A stretch of DNA of 64,000 nucleotides. Origin: Paenalcaligenes hermetiae. GTDB taxonomy: Bacteria; Pseudomonadota; Gammaproteobacteria; Burkholderiales; Burkholderiaceae_B. Both the position numbers and the translations under genes were made by a program. Each line of letters starts with the position of its first letter. Positions within the stretch are counted from its first letter, which is position 1. Location of the stretch: the NCBI RefSeq assembly GCF_039543645.1, contig NZ_BAABKD010000002.1, positions 186,001-250,000 of the forward strand. Reading direction: 5' to 3'. Of this stretch, positions 1-8,791 are shown piece after piece. Below the pieces are notes generated by a model that ran no database searches, was not told the origin of the DNA, and saw nothing but the letters and a program-made list of their open reading frames with translations.

Positions 1-428
1 TTGAAAAAGTACGCCAGGATATTCTTTTACAAAAGCGTGACCCTATCGCTTTTAAGCGTGAGGTCATTACCATGCGTGAAAAAATCGCTCAAGCACACCC
101 CAACAAGAGTGATTTATTCGATATCAAACACGATCGCGGCGGTATGGTAGATATTGAGTTTATGACGCAATATTTAGTGCTGTGTTATGCTCACCGGTAT
201 CCGGCTCTTTTGAATAATTTGGGTAATATTGCTTTATTAGGGATAGCTGCTGAGCATCAGCTCATTCCGCGTACGCTAAGCCAACAAGCCATACAGGCGT
301 ATCGCACATTTAGGCGTTACCAGCATAACCTACGCCTTCAAGGCGCAGCAGTGGCACGTTTACCATTGCACCAAGTGCAAGCGGAACGAGACGCTGTTAT
401 GGCTTTATGGCAAGCGGTTATGAACTAA
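1..428 (+). CDS. glnE: Glutamine synthetase adenylyltransferase/deadenylylase, C-terminal end (partial)
   Basis: This is the 3' end of glnE; the reading frame is open from base 3 and runs off the left edge. GlnE adds and removes AMP on glutamine synthetase in response to PII, tuning nitrogen assimilation. The visible 141 codons belong to the second (adenylylating) catalytic half and its helical tail. The recognisable block is DIKHDRGGMVDIEF, which carries the metal-binding acidic residues of the GlnE nucleotidyltransferase fold. The TAA stop is 13 bases before queH. The family assignment is firm from this block, but nothing can be said about the rest of the protein. Confidence 0.9.
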   Translation, partial: EKVRQDILLQKRDPIAFKREVITMREKIAQAHPNKSDLFDIKHDRGGMVDIEFMTQYLVLCYAHRYPALLNNLGNIALLGIAAEHQLIPRTLSQQAIQAYRTFRRYQHNLRLQGAAVARLPLHQVQAERDAVMALWQAVMN

Positions 429-441
429 TTCTGTATACACC

Positions 442-1125
442 ATGAAAAACACTGAATTTACTCGCCCTGTTCTCACCATCCCTAACAACAGTAAAAAAGT
501 ACTGTTGCACTCTTGTTGTGCCCCCTGTTCTGGTGAGGTCATGGAAGCCATGACAGCCTCTGGGATTGAATATACGATTTTTTTCTACAACCCTAACATT
601 CACCCCATCAAAGAATACGAAATTCGCAAAGAGGAAAACAAACGTTTTGCAGAAAAGCACAATATCCCTTTTATTGATGCGGATTACGATGCCGATAACT
701 GGTTTGAACGCGTTAAAGGCATGGAGCATGAACCAGAGCGCGGTATCCGCTGTACAGAGTGCTTTGATATGCGCTTTGAACGTACTGCTTTATATGCTTA
801 TGAAAATGGGTTTGACACCATTACCAGCTCTTTAGCGATTTCACGCTGGAAAGATATGAAGCAAATTAACGGCTGTGGTGAACGTGCTGCTGCCCGCTAC
901 CCCAATATGCTGTACTGGACCTACAACTGGCGCAAAGGGGGTGGGTCACAACGTATGCTTGAAATCAGCAAGAAAGAAAATTTTTATCAACAAGAGTATT
1001 GCGGCTGCGTATATTCTTTACGCGACACAAATAATTGGCGTATGGCCAATGGCCGCCCACGCATTGAGTTTGGCGTAAAATTTTACGGTATTAATGACAC
1101 TTCCACGCTAAAAAAGACGAGTTAA
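442..1125 (+). CDS. queH: Epoxyqueuosine reductase QueH
   Basis: QueH (formerly DUF208) reduces epoxyqueuosine to queuosine in the anticodon of tRNAs with GUN anticodons, the last step of queuosine synthesis. It is the non-homologous replacement for cobalamin-dependent QueG. The 227-residue protein has the family's cysteines: HSCCAPC at residues 23-29, CTEC at 104-107 and CGC at 187-189. In the family these bind an iron-sulfur cluster and form a redox disulfide. A tail of about 30 residues follows the last cysteines. The gene is 13 bases after glnE and ends at a strong terminator. queF, an earlier step of the same pathway, lies at 17643-18464. Confidence 0.93.
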   Translation: MKNTEFTRPVLTIPNNSKKVLLHSCCAPCSGEVMEAMTASGIEYTIFFYNPNIHPIKEYEIRKEENKRFAEKHNIPFIDADYDADNWFERVKGMEHEPERGIRCTECFDMRFERTALYAYENGFDTITSSLAISRWKDMKQINGCGERAAARYPNMLYWTYNWRKGGGSQRMLEISKKENFYQQEYCGCVYSLRDTNNWRMANGRPRIEFGVKFYGINDTSTLKKTS

Positions 1126-1134
1126 GCCCCCACG

Positions 1135-1165
1135 AAAAAAGGCAGCCTAATTAAGCTGCCTTTTT
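1135..1165. terminator. Bidirectional rho-independent terminator between queH and livF
   Basis: A stem GGCAGC (1141-1146) pairs with GCTGCC (1155-1160). It is flanked by an A-run on the left and a T-run on the right, so it can stop transcription from both queH (+) and the convergent livF (-). Confidence 0.85.
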
Positions 1166-1179
1166 ACATAAACATTCTA

Positions 1180-1887
1180 CTAAACGCCTAAATAACGCTC
1201 CCACAGCGTTGGATCAGCACCTAACTGCGCCGAATCCCCCTGCCATACCACCTGCCCTTTTTCTAAAATAATATGATGGTCAGCTAACCTCATGAGTCGC
1301 TGTACGTATTTATCGATAATTAAGATGGTTTGGCCTTGAGCACGCAAAACATCCAAACACTGCCAGATTTCCTCACGAATTTTGGGGGCTAACCCCTCCG
1401 AAGCCTCATCCAATATTAATAATTTAGGATTCGTCACCAAGGCGCGACCAATCGCTAACATTTGCTGCTCGCCACCCGAGAGTTGATTTCCCATATTGTT
1501 TTGGCGTTCGCGTAGCCGGGGAAACAACTCAAAAACTCGCTCTGGTGTCCAAGGCTTACTTGTCTGCGGGTTACGATGTGCTACAAATGCCGTTAAATGT
1601 TCTTTTACCGTCAAGTTCGGAAAACAATGACGCCCCTCTGGCACAATCGCCATTCCAGCCCGTGCAATTTTATCTGTCGTCCATGTGTTGATCTGCTGCC
1701 CAGCAAAAAACACCTCGCCTTTTTTTATAGGTAAAGCACCAAACAACGTTTTTAATAAGGTGCTTTTACCCATGCCATTGCGCCCCAACACGGTCACCAC
1801 TTGACCACTTTGAATGGACAAGTCCACACCAAATAGCACCTGACTCGCACCATAACCGCTTTCTAAATGTTTAACTTCAAGAATCAT
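1180..1887 (-). CDS. livF: Branched-chain amino acid-type ABC transporter ATPase LivF
   Basis: This is one of two cytoplasmic ATPases that power a hydrophobic-amino-acid-type (HAAT) ABC importer. The 235-residue protein has Walker A GRNGMGKST (35-43), signature LSGGE (136-140) and Walker B LLILDE (156-161), the layout and length of LivF. Its ATG overlaps the livG stop by four bases, so the two are translationally coupled. It is the last gene of the five-gene minus-strand operon. The substrate is not readable from the ATPase; the family imports branched-chain amino acids, but relatives import urea, amides or aromatic acids. Confidence 0.9.
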   Translation of the reverse strand: MILEVKHLESGYGASQVLFGVDLSIQSGQVVTVLGRNGMGKSTLLKTLFGALPIKKGEVFFAGQQINTWTTDKIARAGMAIVPEGRHCFPNLTVKEHLTAFVAHRNPQTSKPWTPERVFELFPRLRERQNNMGNQLSGGEQQMLAIGRALVTNPKLLILDEASEGLAPKIREEIWQCLDVLRAQGQTILIIDKYVQRLMRLADHHIILEKGQVVWQGDSAQLGADPTLWERYLGV

Positions 1888-2663
1888 GCGGCCTCCGTCG
1901 CTTCATCACCTAAATAGGCATTTTTCACATCTTGATTATGACGAATCTCGTCAGGCGTTCCAGAGGCGATAATTTTACCCGCGACCAATACCGAAATGCG
2001 GTCAGCTAAACGAAAAACCGCCTGCATATCATGCTCAACCAATAACATCGCTGCCTTACCTCGCATAGACTCGATCAGCTCTGTTAAACGTAAGCTTTCA
2101 TCGGGTCCCATACCTGCCATGGGCTCATCCAAAAGCATAACACTAGGGCTGGCTGCTAAAGAGAGTGCGAACTCCAGTTTACGCTGTTCCCCATGGGGCA
2201 AATGCCTAGCCTGTGCTGACCATAAATGGCGGTCAATCGCGCACTCCATCGCTAATTGCTTCGCTTTATCTAAGAGTTCTGTTTCACTATCTCGAGCACG
2301 CCAAAAGCGAAGGCTGCTGCCCGTCGCTGCTTGTACAGCCAATAACAAATTCTCTAATACCGTATAGTGATCAAAAATATTCGTTACTTGAAAAGAACGA
2401 GCTAAACCCGCTGCCACGCGCTCATGCGCTTTCAGATGAGTTATATTTTTACCATTTAAGAATAACTCACCTTGATCGGGTCTAAGCGTACCAGCGAGTT
2501 GATGTATTAGGGTGGACTTTCCAGCCCCGTTCGGGCCAATTAGCCCATGGATTTCTCCTGCATAAAGCTGAATAGAGACATCATTCGTAGCATGTAATGC
2601 CCCAAAATGCTTATGTAAACCACGCGACTCAAAAACAATAGGGGTTGAACTAATTTGTGTCAT
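1884..2663 (-). CDS. livG: Branched-chain amino acid-type ABC transporter ATPase LivG
   Basis: This is the second ATPase of the HAAT-type importer. The 259 residues contain Walker A GPNGAGKST (43-51), an atypical signature LPHGEQ (155-160) and Walker B VMLLDE (175-180). In LivG proteins the signature is commonly LxYGxQ, so the variation is within family limits. The start overlaps the end of livM by 14 bases. It would pair with LivF beneath the LivH/LivM membrane dimer. Confidence 0.9.
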   Translation of the reverse strand: MTQISSTPIVFESRGLHKHFGALHATNDVSIQLYAGEIHGLIGPNGAGKSTLIHQLAGTLRPDQGELFLNGKNITHLKAHERVAAGLARSFQVTNIFDHYTVLENLLLAVQAATGSSLRFWRARDSETELLDKAKQLAMECAIDRHLWSAQARHLPHGEQRKLEFALSLAASPSVMLLDEPMAGMGPDESLRLTELIESMRGKAAMLLVEHDMQAVFRLADRISVLVAGKIIASGTPDEIRHNQDVKNAYLGDEATEAA

Positions 2664-3594
2664 AACTCACCTTTTTACGATCAAACCAACCTGCCAACCC
2701 CTGCGGCGCAGCAAAAACCACTATTAGTAATAAAATTCCCAACGGCAAATGCCAGTATTCAGTCCAGTTTCGTAAGACCTCCTCTAGCACCAACATAACA
2801 GTAGCGCCAGCTACTCCACCAAACATCAACCCCATACCACCTACGAGCACCATAATGATTAAGTCAGCCGATTGCGTCCAATGCATCAAAGAAGGAGAGA
2901 CGAATAAATTATGATTGGCGAGTAAAGCCCCCGCTAACCCCATCAATGCCCCACTCAGACTATAGGCCACCAACTGGATGCGATAAACAGGATAACCTAG
3001 GGCCTGCATCCGACTTGCATTCTCTTTACAACCCATTAGTGCATACCCAAATCGTGATTCAATCAACCTCTTAAAGCATAAAAAAGCCACAATCACTAGC
3101 CCCAGCACCACATAGTAAAACTGCACATCGTCACTTAAATCTAGGCCTGGAAGCGTAGAGTAATCATAGAGATTCATACCATCTTCGCCGCCGTACTGCC
3201 GCAAAGAAATAAATAGGTAATAAATCATTTGCGCAAAAGCCAAGGTGATCATAATGAAATAGACCCCTTTTGTACGCAATGAAATGGCCCCCGTAATCAA
3301 CGCTAATAACGCCGCTACTAACATAGCTAACGGCCATGCCACCCACGCGGCATAAACCCCGGCATCAGCTAAAATACCGACCACATAGGCACCTGTACCA
3401 AAAAAAGCCGCGTGTCCTAGTGCCACTAAACCGCCATAGCCTAAAACTAAATTAAGCGCACTAGCAGCTAAGGCATATATCAAGACCCGCCGCACAAAAG
3501 AAACATAAAACTCAAGACCAAAGCTAGGCGCGACTAAAGGAAAAGCCAGCAACAAAGCAAAGCCGATAACAATCCAAAAGCGTTGTAGAGTCAT
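2650..3594 (-). CDS. livM: Branched-chain amino acid-type ABC transporter permease LivM
   Basis: Membrane-spanning permease of the HAAT importer, 314 residues, almost entirely hydrophobic helices. It shows the LivM-type segments ALNLVLGYGGLVALGHAAF near residue 45 and a GGMGLMFGGVAGA loop in the C-terminal third, which is the ATPase-coupling region in this family. The gene lies three bases downstream of livH. It forms the translocation pore as a heterodimer with LivH. Confidence 0.88.
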   Translation of the reverse strand: MTLQRFWIVIGFALLLAFPLVAPSFGLEFYVSFVRRVLIYALAASALNLVLGYGGLVALGHAAFFGTGAYVVGILADAGVYAAWVAWPLAMLVAALLALITGAISLRTKGVYFIMITLAFAQMIYYLFISLRQYGGEDGMNLYDYSTLPGLDLSDDVQFYYVVLGLVIVAFLCFKRLIESRFGYALMGCKENASRMQALGYPVYRIQLVAYSLSGALMGLAGALLANHNLFVSPSLMHWTQSADLIIMVLVGGMGLMFGGVAGATVMLVLEEVLRNWTEYWHLPLGILLLIVVFAAPQGLAGWFDRKKVSYDTN

Positions 3595-3597
3595 AGG

Positions 3598-4518
3598 TTA
3601 ACCTCGCGCAGGGAAAAGTCCGGCCGGCTTCACCACAAGCACCACCGCCATCAAGAAATAAATCGACATCGCTGCTAAGGTTGGCCCTACACTCGACGCT
3701 ACGTCAGCAGGAAAAACCATGCGTAATAACTGGGGCAAAAAAGCACGCCCTGCCGTATCTACCATGCCGACCAGTAGCGCTCCTACAAAGGCCCCCCGTA
3801 TGGAACCAATCCCGCCAATCACAATGCAAACCAAAACCAGAATTAAAATGTCTTCGCCCATACCTATCTGCACCGCATTAATAGGCCCCAATAATGCGCC
3901 TGCTAAAGCTGCTAAGGCGGCACCCAAGGTAAAAATACCCAAAAACAGCACGGGCACACGTACCCCCATTAATGTTGCCATTTGTCGGTTTGAGGCACCT
4001 GCACGAACTAATACCCCTGCGCGTGTTCGCGTAACAAAAGCATATAAACCAATCGCCACCAATAACCCCACCGCAATAATCATTAAACGAAAAGCGGGGT
4101 AAAGAAAATCAGGCAAAAGCTGCACTGGACCAGATAAGGCCGCAGGCATATTAAGCATCATAGGAGCCGGCCCCCAGATCATCTTTACTACGTCATTAGC
4201 AATAAGAATAACGGCGTAACTGCCTAACACCTGAGCTAAGTGATCACGCACTACCAGACGCCTCATGAGAGCCAGCTCTAACAGTATGCCCACCAATGCT
4301 GTTACCCCTACGGCAACCAAAACGGCTAAAGTAAATGAGCCCGTGCGCTGCATGGTTTCTGCGGCAACATAAGCCCCCGCCATATATAGGGAGCCATGCG
4401 CCAAGTTCATGATATCCATGATGCCGAAGACCAATGTTAGGCCTGCGGCAATCAAAAACAACATCAACCCAAACTGCAAACCATTTAGCAGCTGCTCAAC
4501 AACTAAAATGAGCGACAT
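3598..4518 (-). CDS. livH: Branched-chain amino acid-type ABC transporter permease LivH
   Basis: Second inner-membrane permease of the importer, 306 residues. It starts with the LivH-like N-terminus LLNGLQFGLMLFLIAAGLT followed by VFGIMDIMNLAHGSLYM, the most conserved block of LivH permeases. A second conserved block, GGIGSIRGAFVGA, lies near residue 238. The gap of 26 bases to the binding-protein gene upstream is short enough for co-transcription. Confidence 0.89.
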   Translation of the reverse strand: MSLILVVEQLLNGLQFGLMLFLIAAGLTLVFGIMDIMNLAHGSLYMAGAYVAAETMQRTGSFTLAVLVAVGVTALVGILLELALMRRLVVRDHLAQVLGSYAVILIANDVVKMIWGPAPMMLNMPAALSGPVQLLPDFLYPAFRLMIIAVGLLVAIGLYAFVTRTRAGVLVRAGASNRQMATLMGVRVPVLFLGIFTLGAALAALAGALLGPINAVQIGMGEDILILVLVCIVIGGIGSIRGAFVGALLVGMVDTAGRAFLPQLLRMVFPADVASSVGPTLAAMSIYFLMAVVLVVKPAGLFPARG

Positions 4519-4544
4519 GAAAATAACCTACTAATAATTAAAAT

Positions 4545-5714
4545 TTATAGCTTGCATTCATCAACATACACATCCTGGTAGCGATCAAAAACCGTTTCTA
4601 CCAAGCGATTTGTTAACACACCATGCTCATCTCGCTCAATCACACGTAAATAATATGGCTGGATAGGGAAGTTATTTTTACCGTAGGTAAAAGGGCCTCT
4701 CACAGACTCATAGTTCGCCGACTTCAATGCCTCTAATACAGCCTTACGGTCTTTGACGTTACCATTTACTTGAGTGACCGCTGCATCTATCGCCATGATG
4801 ACATCATAGGCTTGTGCAGCATACACCGATGGGTACCGCCCCTCGTACTTTTCACGGAATGCTTCTACAAACTTCTTATTCGCGGGAATATCTAAATCAT
4901 GCGCCCACTGTGCCGTATTAAACATGCCTTCAATTGGGTCCCCTACCGCCTGAATAATATCGGTGTCACCCGAAAAACCAGGTCCAATCAGCACGGTGTC
5001 TTTATTTAGGCCTGCAGCTACAAACTGCTTAATAAAGTTAATGCCCATGCCCCCTGGTAAAAAGAAAAACACCGCATCGGGTTTATTTGCACGGATCTGC
5101 GCAAGCTCAGCCGCATAATCAATCTGGCCTAGTTTGGTATAAAGTTCCTCGCTAGGCGTTTTACCATAACCACGTTTAAAGCCAGTTAATGCATCTTTAC
5201 CAGCGGGATAATCTGGAGCCAAAATAAAGACTTTTTCGTAATTACGATTGGCTGCTACTTTTCCGGCCGCTTCATGAAAAGCATCGTTTTGATATGACAC
5301 CCCAAAAAAATAAGCGTTACATTGCTTTCCTGCTAGCTGACTTGGTCCAGGGTTTGCCGTTAAAAAAGGAATTTCAGCTTTAAAAAGAGCCGGCCCAACG
5401 GCTAGCGCTACGTTTGACCCCACCGGACCGGTAAAAAAATCGATCTTATCGCGCTGGATAAACCGATTCACCAGTTGGCGTGCCTGATCTGGGTTACCCC
5501 CCATGTCCTGCTGGATAAACTCGGCAGGCTGCCCGCCCAGTTTTCCATCCAGCAGCTGAATTGCCAAATTAATCCCATCACGAATTTCCGCACCAACCGC
5601 AGAAAAAGGACCCGAATTGTCATTCGCAATCCCTACTTTGATAGGGTCGGCCCAAATGCTATGACTAAATCCCACTGCGCTCAATGCCAAGGCTGCAACT
5701 AAAGGTTTTATCAT
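4545..5714 (-). CDS. Periplasmic substrate-binding protein of a HAAT-type ABC importer
   Basis: First gene of the importer operon. The 389-residue protein opens with a Sec signal peptide of about 22 residues ending in SIWA, then begins the type I periplasmic binding fold with DPIKVGIANDNSGPFSAVG. The family captures amino acids, amides, urea or aromatic acids and hands them to LivHM. The pocket residues do not let me name the substrate, so livK is not assigned. The complete permease and ATPase set downstream makes a working five-component importer likely. Confidence 0.85.
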   Translation of the reverse strand: MIKPLVAALALSAVGFSHSIWADPIKVGIANDNSGPFSAVGAEIRDGINLAIQLLDGKLGGQPAEFIQQDMGGNPDQARQLVNRFIQRDKIDFFTGPVGSNVALAVGPALFKAEIPFLTANPGPSQLAGKQCNAYFFGVSYQNDAFHEAAGKVAANRNYEKVFILAPDYPAGKDALTGFKRGYGKTPSEELYTKLGQIDYAAELAQIRANKPDAVFFFLPGGMGINFIKQFVAAGLNKDTVLIGPGFSGDTDIIQAVGDPIEGMFNTAQWAHDLDIPANKKFVEAFREKYEGRYPSVYAAQAYDVIMAIDAAVTQVNGNVKDRKAVLEALKSANYESVRGPFTYGKNNFPIQPYYLRVIERDEHGVLTNRLVETVFDRYQDVYVDECKL

Positions 5715-5751
5715 GTCTTCTCCGTTTTTGTACTTTTGTATCGATAAGTTT

Positions 5752-5781
5752 GTTATAAATAGTTTAGTTATAAATTAGTTA
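5752..5781. repeat. Short tandem direct repeat upstream of the binding-protein gene
   Basis: Two 15-base units, GTTATAAATAGTTTA (5752-5766) and GTTATAAATTAGTTA (5767-5781), lie head to tail about 40-70 bases upstream of the importer start. They are AT-rich and could be a regulator's paired sites or part of the promoter; no regulator can be named. Confidence 0.4.
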
Positions 5782-5826
5782 TCTACCTACAGGGGATATT
5801 ACTTACAGGGTAATTCCCCAATTGCG

Positions 5827-5860
5827 CACAAAAAAGCCCCACTAAAAAGTGGGGCCAAGT
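5827..5860 (-). terminator. Rho-independent terminator of clpB
   Basis: GCCCCACT and AGTGGGGC pair as an eight-base stem (5835-5854) around a four-base AT loop. On the minus strand the stem is followed by six T residues. It starts about 20 bases after the clpB stop. Confidence 0.85.
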
Positions 5861-5873
5861 AAAAAAGTAAAAA

Positions 5874-8465
5874 TTAATGCGGTTTAGTGAAGCTAAAGCC
5901 GTCGTCTTTAAAATCCACATACACCGTGTCGTTATCGACAAAATCACCTTGTAAGATGGCTTTTGCGACGGGGTTTTCAATATGTTGCTGGATCGCACGT
6001 TTAAGCGGTCTGGCTCCAAATACAGGATCAAAACCAACTTTAGCGATCTCCGCTAAGGCGGCATCCGATACCTGTAAATGTAAATGACGATCGGCTAAAC
6101 GCTGATCTAAACGCTGTAATTGAATATTGGCAATCGACTGAATATGTTTGGCATCCAAAGAATGGAATACCACTACCTCATCAATACGGTTTAAAAACTC
6201 GGGGCGGAAAGCAGACTTTACCTCTTCCCAAACAACCTCTTTTACGACCTCGTATGGTTCATCTTGCATGTTTTGAATATGCTGTGAACCCAAGTTAGAG
6301 GTCATAATAATCACGGTGTTACGAAAATCCACTGTGCGCCCTTGACCATCGGTCAAGCGTCCATCATCCAAAACCTGCAATAGAACGTTAAAGACATCCG
6401 GATGCGCTTTTTCAACCTCGTCCAAGAGTATCACGCTGTAAGGTTTGCGCCGCACCGCTTCGGTTAAATATCCACCTTGCTCATAGCCCACATACCCTGG
6501 AGGCGCACCAATTAACCGTGCTACGGAGTGCTTTTCCATGAATTCCGACATATCAATACGGATTAAATGCTCCTCGGAATCAAATAAAAACTCTGCCAAA
6601 GCTTTGGTGAGTTCGGTTTTACCTACACCGGTAGGACCTAAAAATAAAAAGGAACCATATGGGCGATCGGGATCCGCTAAACCTGCTCGCGATCGACGAA
6701 TTGCATCAGCCACGAGTGTCACGGCCTCATCTTGACCAACCACACGCTGGTGCAAATAGGACTCCATCTGCAGCAACTTCTCTCGCTCACCCTGCATCAT
6801 GCGCGCCACAGGAATCCCTGTGGCTCTGGAAACCACCTCTGCGATTTCCTCGACGCCTACTTGTGTACGCAGCAATTTAGGTCGGTCTTGGGAATCCGCT
6901 TGCTCTTTCACATTTTCAGCAGATTTTAAACGCTCTTCTAGCTGAGGTAGCTTGCCATATTGAAGCTCTGCCAGTTTTTCAAACTGACCTTTGCGCTGGT
7001 ATTCCGCCATTTCAGCACGCAATGCTTCAATTTCCTCTTTAATGGATTGCGTACCTTGTACGGCTGCTTTTTCCGCTTTCCAAATCTGCTCATAGTCATC
7101 ATACTGGCGCTGTAACGCCTCTAGCTCATCTTCGATGGCTTGCAAACGCTTTTTAGAAGCCTCGTCTTCTTCTTTACGTACTGCTTCGCGCTCAATTTTA
7201 AGCTGTATCATTCGACGATCGAGCTTATCCATGACCTCTGGTTTGGAGTCTATCTCCATACGGATACGAGCAGCAGCCTCATCGATTAAGTCAATAGCTT
7301 TATCAGGTAGAAAGCGATCCGTGATATAACGCTGCGATAGCTCTGCTGCGGCAACAATAGCAGGGTCAGTGATCGCTACCCCGTGATGCAGTTCATAACG
7401 CTCTTGTAAACCACGCAAAATAGCAATCGTCGATGCCACATCTGGCTCATCGACTTGCACGCGCTGGAAACGACGCTCTAGTGCAGCATCCTTTTCTATA
7501 TACTGCCGATACTCATCCAAGGTGGTTGCACCAATACAGTGGATCTCACCGCGCGCTAAAGCGGGTTTCAGCATATTGCCCGCATCCATTGCTCCATCGG
7601 CTTTTCCAGCCCCAACCACCATGTGGATTTCATCAATAAAGAGAATAGTTTGCCCTTCGTCTTGTGCTAGCTCTTTAAGCACGGCTTTTAAGCGCTCTTC
7701 GAATTCACCGCGGAACTTTGCTCCCGCCAACAAAGCCGCCAAATCCAACACAAGCAAACGCTTGCCTTTTAAATTTTCAGGGACTTCGTTATTGACAATA
7801 CGCTGAGCAAGCCCTTCAACAATAGCCGTTTTACCTACGCCGGGCTCACCGATTAACACCGGGTTATTTTTAGTGCGTCGTTGTAATATTTGAATAGAAC
7901 GACGAATTTCATCATCACGCCCAATTACTGGGTCGAGTTTGCCTAGGCGTGCACGCTCCGTCAGATCTGTGGTGTATTTAGACAGAGCTTCGCGATTTGC
8001 TTCACCTTCGGCATCGGTGACATTCGCACCACCCCGCACGGCATCAATAGCTGACTCAAGCGCTTTTTCTTGGACACCTGTATCACGCATAATCTGTCCA
8101 ATGCGCCCTTTGTCTTTTGCCACTGCTAATAAAAACAGCTCACTGGCCACATACGTATCGCCACGCTGAGTTGCGTCTTTATCTGCTTGAGCCAAAGCAT
8201 TTTGTAAATCTCGACTAATGCGTAACTGGCTTTCCCCCCCTTCGACTTGAGGTAGGGCAGCTAAATAATTACTGAGCTCACTTTTTAAACGGGGTACCGC
8301 TGCACCAGCACGCGCTAATAAACTACTAGCGCCTGAATCTGGATCATCCAACAGTGCCATCACCACATGGGCGGACTCTAAGTAAGCATGCTTGCCTTGA
8401 ACAGCCAGGGTCTGTGCTGTCCCTAATGCCATTTGAAACTGTGTTGTTAATTTATCTATTCGCAT
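5874..8465 (-). CDS. clpB: ATP-dependent disaggregase ClpB
   Basis: ClpB is the AAA+ hexamer that, with DnaK, pulls polypeptides out of heat-induced aggregates. The 863 residues contain the Clp N-domain, AAA-1 with Walker A GEPGVGKT near residue 205, the long coiled-coil middle domain, and AAA-2 with GPTGVGKT near 605. This is the normal family length and the middle domain rules out ClpA. I start at the ATG at 8465 (MRIDKLTTQF), the conserved N-terminus, preceded by an AAGG site. An ATG nine codons upstream is possible but lacks family support. A heat-shock-type promoter lies 85-115 bases upstream. Confidence 0.95.
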   Translation of the reverse strand: MRIDKLTTQFQMALGTAQTLAVQGKHAYLESAHVVMALLDDPDSGASSLLARAGAAVPRLKSELSNYLAALPQVEGGESQLRISRDLQNALAQADKDATQRGDTYVASELFLLAVAKDKGRIGQIMRDTGVQEKALESAIDAVRGGANVTDAEGEANREALSKYTTDLTERARLGKLDPVIGRDDEIRRSIQILQRRTKNNPVLIGEPGVGKTAIVEGLAQRIVNNEVPENLKGKRLLVLDLAALLAGAKFRGEFEERLKAVLKELAQDEGQTILFIDEIHMVVGAGKADGAMDAGNMLKPALARGEIHCIGATTLDEYRQYIEKDAALERRFQRVQVDEPDVASTIAILRGLQERYELHHGVAITDPAIVAAAELSQRYITDRFLPDKAIDLIDEAAARIRMEIDSKPEVMDKLDRRMIQLKIEREAVRKEEDEASKKRLQAIEDELEALQRQYDDYEQIWKAEKAAVQGTQSIKEEIEALRAEMAEYQRKGQFEKLAELQYGKLPQLEERLKSAENVKEQADSQDRPKLLRTQVGVEEIAEVVSRATGIPVARMMQGEREKLLQMESYLHQRVVGQDEAVTLVADAIRRSRAGLADPDRPYGSFLFLGPTGVGKTELTKALAEFLFDSEEHLIRIDMSEFMEKHSVARLIGAPPGYVGYEQGGYLTEAVRRKPYSVILLDEVEKAHPDVFNVLLQVLDDGRLTDGQGRTVDFRNTVIIMTSNLGSQHIQNMQDEPYEVVKEVVWEEVKSAFRPEFLNRIDEVVVFHSLDAKHIQSIANIQLQRLDQRLADRHLHLQVSDAALAEIAKVGFDPVFGARPLKRAIQQHIENPVAKAILQGDFVDNDTVYVDFKDDGFSFTKPH

Positions 8466-8550
8466 AAGGTAAATACCTTTTAAAAGTAGCACAGCTCTGC
8501 ATGATAGAAATACAAATGCAAACCGTGCTGATATTTTGATGTTAATTACT

Positions 8551-8578
8551 AGATGCCGGCAATTCTTTTTTTTTCAAG
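8551..8578 (-). promoter_or_regulatory. Sigma-32-type heat-shock promoter for clpB
   Basis: On the minus strand CTTGAA (8578-8573) is followed after 13 bases by CCGGCATCT (8559-8551). The heat-shock consensus is CTTGAA, a spacer of about 13-15, then CCCCATnT. The -35 is perfect and the -10 differs mainly by GG for CC. The predicted start is about 80 bases upstream of the clpB ATG, and clpB is a classic member of this regulon. Confidence 0.6.
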
Positions 8579-8742
8579 ATGAGATCTAAATAGAAAAACT
8601 CCTTGCCAAACAATTTGCAAAAAAACAACAAAAAAATCAAAAATAACACAAATTCAAGACGTTAACCCCCTAAACCCCACTTGATTCTCGCCCAAATACA
8701 AAGCAAAAGCGTTTAAGCATACAGAAAAAGCTACAATTAATA

Positions 8743-8756
8743 TTGATTTGCCTCAA
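8743..8756 (+). promoter_or_regulatory. FNR box upstream of fnr
   Basis: TTGATTTGCCTCAA matches the FNR/ANR consensus TTGATnnnnATCAA at 9 of 10 defined positions. It ends 35 bases before the fnr start and lies just downstream of the -10 candidate TACAAT, a position that would fit negative autoregulation, as known for E. coli fnr. The overlapping stretch 8748-8761 is also a small inverted repeat, TTGCC-TCAA-GGCAA. Confidence 0.6.
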
Positions 8757-8791
8757 GGCAAACACATTTTCAGCTGGAGCAACATCAAACT

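Larger units (their letters stand above)
8466..8791. other. Divergent intergenic region between clpB and fnr
   Basis: A 326-base AT-rich gap holds control elements for both divergent genes: a sigma-32-like promoter for clpB on the minus strand and a FNR box with a TACAAT (8732-8737) -10 candidate for fnr. No open reading frame with a ribosome-binding site was seen here. Confidence 0.7.
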
